Positions 8,727 through 18,052 of a stretch of DNA of 59,616 nucleotides are shown one piece after another. Below the pieces are notes generated by a model that saw only the letters and a list, made by a program, of their open reading frames with translations, was not told the origin of the DNA and ran no database searches. Numbering within the stretch: the first letter of the stretch is position 1; each line of letters starts with the position of its first letter. Source of the stretch: Rhodovulum sp. 12E13. Its GTDB lineage: Bacteria > Pseudomonadota > Alphaproteobacteria > Rhodobacterales > Rhodobacteraceae. Location of the stretch: positions 1 through 59,616 of the forward strand of contig NZ_QPLK01000022.1 of NCBI RefSeq assembly GCF_003340565.1, read 5' to 3'. The translations under genes were made by a program, and so were the position numbers.

Positions 8727-10051
8727 TCCGCGGCCTCCCGGTGGGGAGCGGCGGCGCCGTAGGGCACGTTCTCGCCGCCGTAGCGGCGCACCCGCAGGTT
8801 GCATTGTTCGGCATGGCCCACGAAGCCCTCCAGCATGCACAGCCGCGAGCCGTAGGCGCCGACCATGGCCGCCGCCTCGTCGGTCAGGATCTTCTGGTAG
8901 GAGTGGGTTTTCAGGAACTTGCCCACCCAGAGGCCACCGGTGTAGCGGCCGGCCTTCTTCGTGGGCAGGGTGTGGTTGGTGCCGATCACCTTGTCGCCGT
9001 TGGCGACGTTGGTGCGCGGTCCGAGGAAGAGCGCGCCGTAGCAGGTCATGTGCTCGAGGAACCAGTCGTCGCGGTCGGTCATCACCTGCACGTGCTCGGA
9101 GGCGATGTCGTTCGCCACTTCCAGCATCTCGTCGTAGCTGTCGCAGAGGATCACCTCGCCGTAATCCTCCCAGCTTTTCCCGGCGGTGTCGGCGGTGGGC
9201 AGGATCGAGAGGAGCCGCGCCACCTCGGCCAGCGTGTCCTCGGCCAGCTTGCGCGAGTTGGTCACCAGAACGGCAGGGCTGTTATAGCCGTGCTCGGCCT
9301 GGCCCAGCAGGTCGGTCGCGCACATCTCGGCATCCACCGTCTCGTCGGCGATCACCATCGTCTCCGTGGGGCCCGCGAAGAGGTCGATCCCCACCCGCCC
9401 GAAAAGCTGGCGCTTGGCCTCGGCCACGAAGGCGTTGCCGGGGCCGACGAGCATGTGGACGGGGTCGATCGTCTCGGTGCCCAGCGCCATCGCGCCCACG
9501 GCCTGGATGCCGCCGAGCACGTGAATCTCGTGCGCGCCGCCGAAATGCATGGCCGCGACGACGCCCGGGTTGGGCTTGCCCTGCCACGGCGGCGTGGCGG
9601 CGACGATGCGCGGGACGCCGGCGACCGAGGCGGTGGCGACCGACATGTGGGCCGAGGCGACCATGGGGAACTTGCCGCCCGGCACGTAGCAGCCGACCGA
9701 CTGCACCGGGATGTTGCGGTGCCCGAGGATCACGCCCGGCAGCGGCTCCACCTCGATATCCTGCATCGAGTCCCGCTGGGCGCGGGCGAAGGTCACCACC
9801 TGCTCCTGGGCGAACCTGATGTCGGCGATCTCGCGGTCGGAGAGCTCGCCGATCAGCGTTTCGATCTCTCCTTGCGTGAGGCGGAAGCTCTCGGGAGCGT
9901 AGTTGTCGAACTTCTCCGACAGCTCGCGCACGGCGGCGTCGCCGCGCGCCTCGATATCGGCCAGCGTGGTCTCCACGATCTGGCGGACCTTCGCGTCGTC
10001 CTGCGCGCGGTCGGCCTCGGGCCGGCCGCGCTTGAGATACTCGATCGTCAT
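8723..10051 (-). CDS. HisD-like zinc/NAD alcohol dehydrogenase
   Basis: A 442-residue histidinol-dehydrogenase-family protein. Known HisD active-site elements are kept: GQAEHG (zinc Gln and His), SEHVQ (catalytic Glu-His), the aspartate in GDKVIGTNH and the C-terminal histidine in EGFVGHAE. The family performs two-step alcohol to aldehyde to acid oxidation; besides HisD it includes sulfopropanediol dehydrogenase HpsN. No other histidine gene is nearby, so a catabolic role on a primary alcohol is more likely than histidine synthesis. It overlaps neighbours by 4 bases on both sides. Confidence 0.88.
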   Translation of the reverse strand: MTIEYLKRGRPEADRAQDDAKVRQIVETTLADIEARGDAAVRELSEKFDNYAPESFRLTQGEIETLIGELSDREIADIRFAQEQVVTFARAQRDSMQDIEVEPLPGVILGHRNIPVQSVGCYVPGGKFPMVASAHMSVATASVAGVPRIVAATPPWQGKPNPGVVAAMHFGGAHEIHVLGGIQAVGAMALGTETIDPVHMLVGPGNAFVAEAKRQLFGRVGIDLFAGPTETMVIADETVDAEMCATDLLGQAEHGYNSPAVLVTNSRKLAEDTLAEVARLLSILPTADTAGKSWEDYGEVILCDSYDEMLEVANDIASEHVQVMTDRDDWFLEHMTCYGALFLGPRTNVANGDKVIGTNHTLPTKKAGRYTGGLWVGKFLKTHSYQKILTDEAAAMVGAYGSRLCMLEGFVGHAEQCNLRVRRYGGENVPYGAAAPHREAAE

Positions 10052-10593
10052 GTCTGCTCCTCGTGTTCGGGGCGCGGCGGCGTGCGCTCGCCCCTGTCGA
10101 ACGCCTCCCAGCCATGGCCGTCGAACACGTCGCGGCCGAGCTGGGCGAGCACGTGGGGGAAATCGACCATCACCCAGTTGTCGGCGATGCGGCCGTCCAC
10201 GACCTTCCAGAAATCCATGTACCGGATCTCCACCCGCTTGCCGGTGGGCGCGACCCCCATGAACGGACCGGTATGGGTGGCCTCCTGCCGGCCGAAGGCG
10301 GCGGCCCACTCGCCCATGAAAAGCCGCGCCTCGTCGATGCACGTCTTGTCGGAGAAGGCCGCCTGGAACGGGCGCTGCCAGTTGTCCTGGAACTCCGTCA
10401 GGCCGTGCTTGGTGCCGCAGCCATAGTTGCCCATCCAGCGGAAGCTCTCGTGGAAGAACTCGCCCATATCGTGGATGCGATGGTCGTTCAGGCCGTCGAC
10501 CATGCCCTCGATCACGGCGCGGGTCTCGTCTGTTTTCTCCATGTCCGTGCCGCGCGTGAGCACGGCCTGCTCGGGACGGGAGCCCTTCATCAT
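10048..10593 (-). CDS. Single-domain SnoaL-like protein
   Basis: A 181-residue NTF2-fold protein carrying [17 protein letters not shown] and [12 protein letters not shown], the same segment found in the C-terminal halves of the tandem SnoaL proteins at 7665 and 15491. A ribosome site AAAGGA stands just before ATG 10593; a second ATG at 10590 and a Met at 10542 are alternatives. The ATG at 10593 overlaps the stop of the 42-aa ORF upstream. Probably a partner or paralogue in the same reaction series. Confidence 0.82.
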   Translation of the reverse strand: MMKGSRPEQAVLTRGTDMEKTDETRAVIEGMVDGLNDHRIHDMGEFFHESFRWMGNYGCGTKHGLTEFQDNWQRPFQAAFSDKTCIDEARLFMGEWAAAFGRQEATHTGPFMGVAPTGKRVEIRYMDFWKVVDGRIADNWVMVDFPHVLAQLGRDVFDGHGWEAFDRGERTPPRPEHEEQT

Positions 10594-10718
10594 CGGTCCT
10601 TTCGGGATGTGTCGCGGAGTCTGCTGTGCCGGGGCAGGCCCGCGTCGAGGAAATCCCGCGGCATCCGGTTGAGGGCCGGGTGGCGCGCGAGCGCGGCGGT
10701 GCGTGCGGCGCGGCTCAT
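10590..10718 (-). CDS. 42-aa ORF coupled to both neighbours
   Basis: ATG at 10718 overlaps the stop of the permease gene by 4 bases (ATGA). The stop overlaps the ATG of the SnoaL gene at 10593, again as ATGA. The product is a 42-residue basic peptide starting [15 protein letters not shown] and rich in Arg/Ala. The double coupling matches the spacing style of the operon and suggests it is translated, perhaps only to carry ribosomes across the junction. No family recognised. Confidence 0.5.
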   Translation of the reverse strand: MSRAARTAALARHPALNRMPRDFLDAGLPRHSRLRDTSRKDR

Positions 10719-11872
10719 CCCTTCACCGCCCCCGCCGTCAGGCCGCTGACGATCTGGCGCTGGAAAATCATCACGAGCAGAAACAGCGGCGCGGTGATCG
10801 AGACGGCCGCCGCGACCGCCTCGACCTGGTCGGTGGTCGTCGTCTCGCGGTTGAAGTAGCCGGCGATGGCCGGGACCATCGTCTGGTTCTGCGCGTCGAG
10901 CAGCAGCGAGGTTACGAGGAAGTCGTTATACGCCAGCAGGAAGCTGAACAGGCCGGTCGTGATGACCCCGGGCCACATCACCGGCATGATGATCCAGCGG
11001 AAGGCCTGGAAATGCGTGCAGCCGTCCACCCGCGCGGCCTCGTCGAGCTCGGCGGGGATGTTCTGGAAGAAGCTGCGCAGCATCCAGATGGTGAAGGGCT
11101 GGTTGATCGAGACGAGCACCGCGATGACCGCCAGCGGCTGGCCGTAAAGCGTCGGCGCGTTCTCCCCAAGGATCGGCTCGAGGATCTGGGCGGAGTTGAT
11201 GAAGACGGGCAGATAGCCCGCCACCAGCACCGAATGCGGCAGCGCGCGGAACACCAGCGCGATGATCAGGATCCAGAAGGCCAGCGCCGAGCCGGACCGC
11301 GCGAGCGCGTAGCCCGCCAGCGTCCCAACGGTCAGCGAGATCGTCACGACGCCGGCCGTGACGATCATCGAATTGATGAAGTTGCGATAGAAGGCGTTGT
11401 CCACCCATACGGCCACGTAATGCTCCGTCGTCAGCCCGAGGACGGGCCGGCCGAGCGGGCCGGTCACGGCCTCCAGCGGCGCGACCACCAGCGGCAGCAG
11501 GCCGAAGAAGGCCACGAGGAACCCGACGGCGAAGAGCACCGCGCCCACCAGCCAGCCGACGACCAGCAGGCCGGGCGGGGTGAGCTGCGCCACGATCCGG
11601 GGGAGGCTGCGCATCGCGATGCGGGCCGAGAGCCAAAGCATGACGGCGCCCAGCCCGATGTCGAGAAGCGAGAGGCCGGCGCCGTCGGCCCTTGTCTGCG
11701 GCCCCGTGATCACCTCCCAAGGGTTGGCGGAGAAGGCGTCGACCGGCGACTTGAAGCTCATCACCGCGATCCAGAGGATAGGGAAGGCGGCGAGCAGCAG
11801 CCAGAAGGCGAGGAAACCGGAGGAGGCGAGCCTCAGGCCGAGAGGCATGCGCATGGCGCGGGGCGTGGACAT
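10715..11872 (-). CDS. ABC transporter permease, MalG type, with long N-terminal insertion
   Basis: A 385-residue inner-membrane permease of the carbohydrate CUT1 class, with the EAA loop near EAARVDGCTHFQAFRW contacting the ATPase. Typical MalG-like proteins have about 270-300 residues. Here an extra stretch of some 75-80 residues with added hydrophobic segments (about 60-140) lies between the first membrane helix and the conserved NSM segment. It pairs with the permease at 11883, the ATPase at 14326 and the binding protein at 13067. Confidence 0.92.
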   Translation of the reverse strand: MSTPRAMRMPLGLRLASSGFLAFWLLLAAFPILWIAVMSFKSPVDAFSANPWEVITGPQTRADGAGLSLLDIGLGAVMLWLSARIAMRSLPRIVAQLTPPGLLVVGWLVGAVLFAVGFLVAFFGLLPLVVAPLEAVTGPLGRPVLGLTTEHYVAVWVDNAFYRNFINSMIVTAGVVTISLTVGTLAGYALARSGSALAFWILIIALVFRALPHSVLVAGYLPVFINSAQILEPILGENAPTLYGQPLAVIAVLVSINQPFTIWMLRSFFQNIPAELDEAARVDGCTHFQAFRWIIMPVMWPGVITTGLFSFLLAYNDFLVTSLLLDAQNQTMVPAIAGYFNRETTTTDQVEAVAAAVSITAPLFLLVMIFQRQIVSGLTAGAVKG

Positions 11873-11882
11873 CAGCGCCTCC

Positions 11883-12905
11883 TCAGGACTTGCCGTGGTG
11901 GTCGCGCCAGGTGCGGCGCAACAGCGGGATCAGCAGGATCACGATGCCCACCATCGTCAGCATGGCGCTGGCCGAGGCGCGGGAGATCGCGCGGTTGCCG
12001 GCGTCGTCGGGCGTGAGCAGGTCGTAGGTCAGCCATTGCAGCGTGATCCGGTAGGCCTGGCTTGAGAAGCCGACGACCTCCTCGAAGGCCCGGTAGGCGT
12101 CCATCAGGTGGATCAGCGCCACGAAGATGATGAGCGGCATCAGGTGCGGCACGATCACGTATTTCAGGCGCTCCCAGCGGTTCGCCCCGTCGATGATGGC
12201 CGATTCCAGGGTGTCCTGATTCACCGTCTGGAGCCCCGCGTAGAAGATCACGAAGGCGAAGGGCGCCACGTGCCAGACCCGGTAGAACATCATCAGGATC
12301 TCGATGGCCCAGCCGTTGGCGGCGACGGAGATGTCGGTGGCCAGCCACTGCTCGAGCAGCGCGGTCACGATCCCGTCGCCGTAGAACAGCCAGCGGATCG
12401 AGAGCGCGCCGATCACCGGCGTGATGATGAAGGGAAGCAGCGAAACGAAGATCACTGGCCCCTTCAGCGAGCGGGCCGCGTTGTTCACCGCGATGGCGAT
12501 GGCGAGGCCGAGCCCGATCACCAGGGGCAGCGTGATCAGCGTGAAGGTCAGCGTGAAGCGCAGCGCCTTCCAGAAGTCGATGTTGAGGATTCCCGCCCAG
12601 GCGCCCTCGGCGAGCGCCTCCCCCATCGCCGCGAGCCCGAGGACACGTTCGTAGGACAGCCAGCCCACCCATTCGGTGGTCGTCACCTGATTGCCGGCCG
12701 CGTCGAGGACCGGCTGCGTCTTGATCTCGGTGGTGCAGGTCTGTTCGAGGAAGCCGGCGGTGCAGGTCTCCACCTCCACCTGCTCGACGACGGGCTGGGT
12801 GATCCGGAACGAGTTGAGGAATACCGTCACCAGCGGGAAGGCGATGAAGATCAGCATCATGACGATCGACGGCGCGACGAAGGCGGCGAAGGTGCGGAAC
12901 TTCAT
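11883..12905 (-). CDS. ABC transporter permease, MalF/UgpA type
   Basis: A 340-residue inner-membrane permease. An N-terminal membrane helix is followed by a periplasmic loop with two cysteines (ETCTAG and QTCTTE) that could form a disulfide, then the core helices and EAA-type loop (SAIIDGANRWERLKYV). Start ATG 12905 follows an AGGAGGG ribosome site. It is the partner permease of the MalG-type gene 10 bases downstream. Confidence 0.92.
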   Translation of the reverse strand: MKFRTFAAFVAPSIVMMLIFIAFPLVTVFLNSFRITQPVVEQVEVETCTAGFLEQTCTTEIKTQPVLDAAGNQVTTTEWVGWLSYERVLGLAAMGEALAEGAWAGILNIDFWKALRFTLTFTLITLPLVIGLGLAIAIAVNNAARSLKGPVIFVSLLPFIITPVIGALSIRWLFYGDGIVTALLEQWLATDISVAANGWAIEILMMFYRVWHVAPFAFVIFYAGLQTVNQDTLESAIIDGANRWERLKYVIVPHLMPLIIFVALIHLMDAYRAFEEVVGFSSQAYRITLQWLTYDLLTPDDAGNRAISRASASAMLTMVGIVILLIPLLRRTWRDHHGKS

Positions 12906-12956
12906 GGCATTCCCTCCTGCGGCTGCGAGCGCAGCGGCGCGCGGCCTCAAGTCGAG

Positions 12957-12990
12957 CACGCCGGCGCCACGGCCCGGTCCCGCCGGCGTG
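12957..12990 (-). terminator. Intercistronic hairpin 1 between binding protein and permease
   Basis: CACGCCGGCG (12957..12966) and its exact reverse complement (12981..12990) form a 10-bp stem with a 14-base loop, in the 161-base gap downstream of the binding-protein gene. No T-tract. In ABC operons such stems commonly stabilise the binding-protein message or partly terminate transcription. Confidence 0.45.
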
Positions 12991-13034
12991 GGGTGGCCGC
13001 CCCGAGCGGTGACGGCCGTCGCTGACGGCGGCGG

Positions 13035-13059
13035 GCGGCCGGCCCGGGGGGCCGGCCGC
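13035..13059 (-). terminator. Intercistronic hairpin 2, 11-bp GC stem
   Basis: GCGGCCGGCCC (13035..13045) and its exact reverse complement (13049..13059) form an 11-bp all-GC stem with a 3-base loop, 7 bases past the binding-protein stop. With hairpin 1 it would let the binding protein be made in excess over the permeases (inference from position). Confidence 0.55.
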
Positions 13060-13066
13060 GCCCTGC

Positions 13067-14287
13067 TCACTCGAGCAGGCCGGCTTCCTTGGCGGCCGTG
13101 ATGTAGGCCTCCTCGACCGCGGCCAGCGTCGCCTCGGCGCTGCGCTCGCCGGTGAAGAAGGCGGGCAGTTCGTTGCCGAGCGCGGTGTGCATCAGGCCCA
13201 TCTGGCTGGTCGAGGGATAGCTCGGCGGCGCGGGCTGGGCGGTCGCCGTGGCGATGGCGCCCTCGGCCAGCCGGTTGGGCTGGTAGCCGTCGATCAGCCA
13301 GATTGCCTCGTCGTTCGACTCCTGCACCATCTCGGTGTCGATGCCCTCCATCGCGACCCGGAAGGCGGCCTCGGCCTCCGCGTCGGTGATGTTACGGGCG
13401 ACCACGATGCCGTCCCACCACAGCGTGGTGGCCGGCGGGCCGCCCTCGACCGCGCGCGGCGCCGCCGCGGCGTAGACATCGCCCACGACCTGGCTCTCCT
13501 CGGCGTTGTCCATCGCCCCGCCGCGCGAGGCCCAGAGATTGGCCATGGCGATCTTGCCCTGCTGGAACTGCTGCTGGACGTAGGTAGAGTCGGACACCAG
13601 CACCTCGGGGTCGGCGTATTCGGTCAGCGCCTTCATCGTCTCCAGCGCGTTCACGCCGGCCTCGGTGTTGACCGTCGGCATGCCCTCGTCGTCGTAGAAC
13701 CAGCCGCCGTAGCCGATGAACATGTTGTTGAAGTCCTGCCCCATATTCCAGCCGGACTTCATCGTCATGCCGAGCGGGTACTCGACCACGCCGGCCTCCT
13801 CGATGACCTCTGCGGCCTCCAGCACCTCGTCGTAGGTCTCGGGCACGTCGAGCCCGAGCTCGTCGAAGATGTCCTTGCGGTACATCAGGTGCTGGGTGTT
13901 CACCATCATGCCCACAGCCATGATCTGCCCGCCCACGCGGATCAGCTGGTTGGGCTTCAGGTGCTGGCCGTATTCCTCGACGAGCGCGTCGAGCGGGCGC
14001 ACGGTGCCCTGGTTGAGCAGGGGGGTGATGGTGCCGTTGGAGACCCCGCCGAGATGGTAGAGCGAGGGATCGGCGGCGAAGGCGGCGGGCTGCTTGGTGC
14101 GGAACTCCTGGTCGAGTTCGGCCTCGAAGTTTCCGCATTCGGCCATGGCGTCGGTGACGCTCTTCCACGCCTCGAACCCGGCCGAAAGCATCTTGACGGG
14201 CGTGTCGTTGTCGAAGGCGCATTCCGCCGCGGCGCCGGTGGCCGTCAGCGCCGTGGCGCCGGCGAGAAGCATGGATCTCAGGTGCAT
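13067..14287 (-). CDS. ABC transporter extracellular solute-binding protein, carbohydrate type
   Basis: A 406-residue family 1 (MalE-like) binding protein with a Sec signal (MHLRSMLLAGATALTATGAAA). The body shows YRKDIFDELGL and QFQQGKIAMANLW, typical of carbohydrate-uptake binding proteins. Start ATG 14287 follows AGGGAGA. Two hairpins follow the gene. Many members bind sugars, polyols or glycerol-phosphate derivatives; the ligand here is not predictable and is the key to the operon's substrate. Confidence 0.93.
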   Translation of the reverse strand: MHLRSMLLAGATALTATGAAAECAFDNDTPVKMLSAGFEAWKSVTDAMAECGNFEAELDQEFRTKQPAAFAADPSLYHLGGVSNGTITPLLNQGTVRPLDALVEEYGQHLKPNQLIRVGGQIMAVGMMVNTQHLMYRKDIFDELGLDVPETYDEVLEAAEVIEEAGVVEYPLGMTMKSGWNMGQDFNNMFIGYGGWFYDDEGMPTVNTEAGVNALETMKALTEYADPEVLVSDSTYVQQQFQQGKIAMANLWASRGGAMDNAEESQVVGDVYAAAAPRAVEGGPPATTLWWDGIVVARNITDAEAEAAFRVAMEGIDTEMVQESNDEAIWLIDGYQPNRLAEGAIATATAQPAPPSYPSTSQMGLMHTALGNELPAFFTGERSAEATLAAVEEAYITAAKEAGLLE

Positions 14288-14325
14288 GTCGGTCTCCCTG
14301 TTGGCGTTGGTCGGGGCGGCGGCGG

Positions 14326-15381
<1,056 letters not shown>

Positions 15382-15400
15382 GGCCGCTCCCCCTGCCGGC

Positions 15401-15416
15401 TTGCACACGATTGCAA
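15401..15416. promoter_or_regulatory. Putative LacI-type operator, site 1
   Basis: TTGCACACGATTGCAA is a 16-base imperfect palindrome (TTGCA...TGCAA) with the central CG that LacI-family proteins favour. It lies in the intergenic region between the ATPase gene and the divergent SnoaL gene. Site 2 at 15457 is its reverse complement with two mismatches. Confidence 0.65.
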
Positions 15417-15456
15417 ACCTGCATAGCGAAGCCGCTGACGCTGTGGCAAGGATTTT

Positions 15457-15472
15457 CTGCAATCTTGTGCAA
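15457..15472. promoter_or_regulatory. Putative LacI-type operator, site 2
   Basis: CTGCAATCTTGTGCAA matches the reverse complement of site 1 at 14 of 16 bases. It lies 56 bases from site 1 start to start and ends 7 bases before the ribosome site of the gene at 15491. Two sites in the divergent region would let one repressor control both directions, possibly by looping. Confidence 0.6.
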
Positions 15473-15490
15473 CATCGGAAGGAGAGGCAA

Positions 15491-16465
15491 GTGGACGACC
15501 CCCGCGCGCGCATCCGGACGGGTCTCGAGGAGATCCTGCGCTGCGACGACGAGGCGATGCCGGCCGCGCTCGACGCGGTGCTCACGGAGGACTGCATCTT
15601 CGACGTCTCCCACCCCATCGAGCGGCTGGAGGGGCGCGAGGCGATCGGGCGCGGCTTCTTCGGCCCGCTGCGACGGGCCTTCACCTCCGTCCGCCGGCGC
15701 GACGAGATCTTTCTCGGAGGGCCGAACCGGCGTGGCGAGGGCGAGACGTGGATGGCGGCCGTGACGCACTACGTGGGAACGTTCGCGGACCGTATGGCGG
15801 GCATCCCGCCGTCGCAGCGACTGGCCTTCCTGCGCGGGGGCGAGTTCTACCGGATCGAGGGCGGGCGGATCGCGCAGGCCCGGATCATCCTCGACCTGCC
15901 GGATCTGATGCGGCAAGCCGGCCGGCCGCCCTTTCCGCCGATGCTCGGCACCGAGATGCTGTTCCCCGGCCCGGCGACCCATGACGGCGTCTGTCCGGCG
16001 AACGGCGACGGCGCCCGGAGCCTCGACCTCGTCGAAGCGATGCTCGCCGATCTCCAGGACTTCGACCCCGAGACGTTCGACAGCCGGGACCAGACGGGCG
16101 AGGGCGGCTACTGGCACCCGGACATGCTGTGGTACGGCCCCGGCGGGATCGGCTCGACCTATCGCTGGGAGGGCTTCGTCAAGGATCACCGCGCCCCCTT
16201 TCTCAGCGCCTTCCCCGATCGCAGGGGGGGCAACCATTACTGCCGGATCGGCGACGGCAACTACGCCGCCGTCTCGGGCTGGCCGTCGATGACGAAGACC
16301 CATCTCGGCGACTACCTGGGGGTGCCGGCCACCGGAAAGCGACTGACGCTGCGGGTGATGGATTTCTACCGCTGCGAAGCCGGGCGCATCATCGAGAACT
16401 GGGTGCTGCTCGACTATGTCGATCTGTTCCGCCAGATGGGCGTGGACCTCCTGCGCGGCCCCTGA
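15491..16465 (+). CDS. Tandem SnoaL-like protein, divergent from the operon
   Basis: A 324-residue protein of two NTF2-like halves (about 1-150 and 180-324). Start is GTG 15491, placed five bases after a clear AAGGAGAGG ribosome site; the frame continues upstream but lies in the operator region. The C-terminal half is paralogous to the protein at 7665 (LWYGPGGIGS, MDFYRCEAGRIIENWVL). It is under the same double operator as the operon and is its only plus-strand gene. The fold is confident, the reaction is not. Confidence 0.85.
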   Translation: MDDPRARIRTGLEEILRCDDEAMPAALDAVLTEDCIFDVSHPIERLEGREAIGRGFFGPLRRAFTSVRRRDEIFLGGPNRRGEGETWMAAVTHYVGTFADRMAGIPPSQRLAFLRGGEFYRIEGGRIAQARIILDLPDLMRQAGRPPFPPMLGTEMLFPGPATHDGVCPANGDGARSLDLVEAMLADLQDFDPETFDSRDQTGEGGYWHPDMLWYGPGGIGSTYRWEGFVKDHRAPFLSAFPDRRGGNHYCRIGDGNYAAVSGWPSMTKTHLGDYLGVPATGKRLTLRVMDFYRCEAGRIIENWVLLDYVDLFRQMGVDLLRGP

Positions 16466-16479
16466 CAACGCGCATGCCG

Positions 16480-16670
16480 TGGCGAGCGATGTGCGCGCAG
16501 CCCCTTTCGGTCTCGCCGATCCGGGCGAGTATCCCGGCGCGCGCGCCTGGCCGCGCGGCGGCGACGGCCACGTTGGAGACGAAGCCGCCCCAGCCCCTGC
16601 GCCACTCGGTTCCGCCTCGACGCGGAAGCTCGACCTGCGGCTCTCTGGGGCAGAGGAGGCGGCCGGTCAT
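16480..16670 (-). pseudogene. PfkB-type (KDG-kinase-like) sugar kinase, N-terminal remnant
   Basis: From ATG 16670 the frame reads REPQVELPRRGG, then WRRGWGGFVSNVAVAAARPG and ARAGILARIG. This matches the N-terminus of PfkB carbohydrate kinases such as 2-keto-3-deoxygluconate kinase (E-x-x-VEL, GG..NVAVA.ARLGA, RIG). Nothing after about residue 60 matches, and the frame runs into the convergent gene's 3' end. It starts 8 bases after the dehydratase remnant, so both were once one operon. Confidence 0.6.
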
Positions 16671-16678
16671 ACGCTCGC

Positions 16679-17113
16679 TCAGTGGTTATCGCGCGGCAGG
16701 TGCCGGGCCGCGATGTCGCGATACGCCGTGGCGCCCTCCAGCACCGCGCCCGCGTCGAAGGGGCGGACCTTCTCGCGGAACAGCGCCTGCCAGGGCGACT
16801 TGCTCTCCGGCGCGCGGTAGCTCCCTGCAGCTTCCGGCTCGGCGCAGCGGCGTGCGATCTCGTCGTCCGGCACCAGCATGTCCGCCCGGCGCGCGCGGAG
16901 ATCGACGCGGATCCGGTCGCCGGTCCGGAGGAGCGCGAGGCCGCCGTTGCCTTCGGCGCGGCGTTCAGGATCGAGGCGGAGGCGGAGGTGCCCGATTGCC
17001 ACCCGTCTCCGATTCAGGGCAGCGCGTGGATACCGCGCCGGATCAGGTAGACGGGTGGGCGCATGTTCACGATTTCGGCCCCGCCGGAATGACCGTCAAG
17101 GCACTGCGCAACG
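16679..17113 (-). pseudogene. IlvD/Edd-family sugar-acid dehydratase, C-terminal remnant
   Basis: Upstream reading gives HSGGAEIVNMRPP and GIHALP, then TGA in place of the cysteine codon of the LPCIGDGRQSG motif, then IGDGWQSGTS and SILNA. A frameshift leads to GLALLRTGDRIRVDLRA and a normal-looking end (FDAGAVLEGATAYRDIA). These are C-terminal motifs of dihydroxy-acid/sugar-acid dehydratases. The N-terminal two thirds is missing. With the kinase remnant it indicates a lost sugar-acid route. Confidence 0.75.
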
Positions 17114-17256
17114 TGAGTAGACGTCACCGCGCGCATGGAAAGCCGGCACGGACGAGGCGACCGGCACGGGAGGGCGAAGGTCGTGTGCACATGGTTCCCT
17201 GATGCACGCGGCCCCGTCGGCCGTCGGAGCCGCCCGGGCGCGCGCCGCCGCCCGGG

Positions 17257-17844
17257 CTATTCCGAGACCGGACGCAGTACCTCGTTGCGGCGCAGAAAGC
17301 CGGGTGTGAACGGATCGTTGTAATAGGCATATTCCGGCGGCCCTTGCGGAACGAGGCCGCGCGCCCGCATCCAGTCGTCGAGGTCCTCGGCGAAGCGGTC
17401 GAACCGGGCGTCTGTCCAGCTGCCCGAGAAGCGCACCGCCGCCACGAGGCGCGCCTCCGTCTCGACCAGGTGCACGTCGCCGGCCGGCTGCGGCAGGCTC
17501 GCCACAGAGCGCCCCGCGGGCATCAGGAAGGACACGGCCCAGCCTGCCTCCGCGGGCTCCTGGGTGACAGGTGCCGTCATGGCGATCTTCTCGCCCTCCC
17601 TGTCTTTGGCAAAGATGTAGCGCGACAGCGGGCCGAAGGCCGACCGGACGGCCGTCCCGCGGTCGCCGGCCCGCTCGACGCGGGCGGCCACCACCGGGGG
17701 ATACCGCCGCAGCTCGAACGCACCGTCCTGCTCGACAAGGGCATAGTCGGGGGTTTCGACCGACCATGCCGCCCACGCCCAGGCACCGACGAGCGCGGCG
17801 ATGCCGAGCCCGCCTCCGATGGCGACCAGCGCGATCCAGTTCAT
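17257..17844 (-). CDS. SOUL-family heme-binding protein
   Basis: A 195-residue SOUL/HBP protein with an N-terminal membrane anchor (WIALVAIGGGLGIAALVGAW), then the characteristic opening TPDYALVEQDGAFELRRYPP and KIAMTAPVTQEP, ending YAYYNDPFTPGFLRRNEV. ATG 17844 is preferred over GTG 17850 because AAGGA lies 9 bases before it. It is membrane-anchored, facing the periplasm by topology. SOUL proteins bind heme or tetrapyrroles; a link to the nearby heme uptake genes is possible but they are separate transcripts. Confidence 0.9.
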   Translation of the reverse strand: MNWIALVAIGGGLGIAALVGAWAWAAWSVETPDYALVEQDGAFELRRYPPVVAARVERAGDRGTAVRSAFGPLSRYIFAKDREGEKIAMTAPVTQEPAEAGWAVSFLMPAGRSVASLPQPAGDVHLVETEARLVAAVRFSGSWTDARFDRFAEDLDDWMRARGLVPQGPPEYAYYNDPFTPGFLRRNEVLRPVSE

Positions 17845-17905
17845 CGCCACACGTCCTTGCCTACGGCCACGACGCGGGGCGCCGGCGCTGCCCGCGATGG
17901 TCTCC

Positions 17906-18052
17906 TCACCGGCGCCGCGATGCGGACACGTAGACGAGGCGCTGCGGCCGCTCCGCGCCCCGCGCCTTCACCCGCGCCCGCGCAGCGAGGTAGGCAAAAG
18001 CCGTGGCGAAGGCGGCCGCCGTGAGGCCAAGGGTCTCGGCATCCAGATCCAT
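17906..18052 (-). CDS. 48-aa membrane-like small protein
   Basis: ATG 18052 follows a good GGAGGA ribosome site. The 48-residue product has an alanine-rich hydrophobic segment (LTAAAFATAFAYLAA) and a basic tail (RARVKARG, ending SRRR). It lies 61 bases upstream of the SOUL gene on the same strand and is probably co-transcribed. No family recognised. Confidence 0.5.
   Translation of the reverse strand: MDLDAETLGLTAAAFATAFAYLAARARVKARGAERPQRLVYVSASRRR

Noticed and set aside
8723-10051. Histidine-biosynthetic HisD
   Set aside because: No other his genes nearby and it sits in a catabolic operon; treated as HisD-like.
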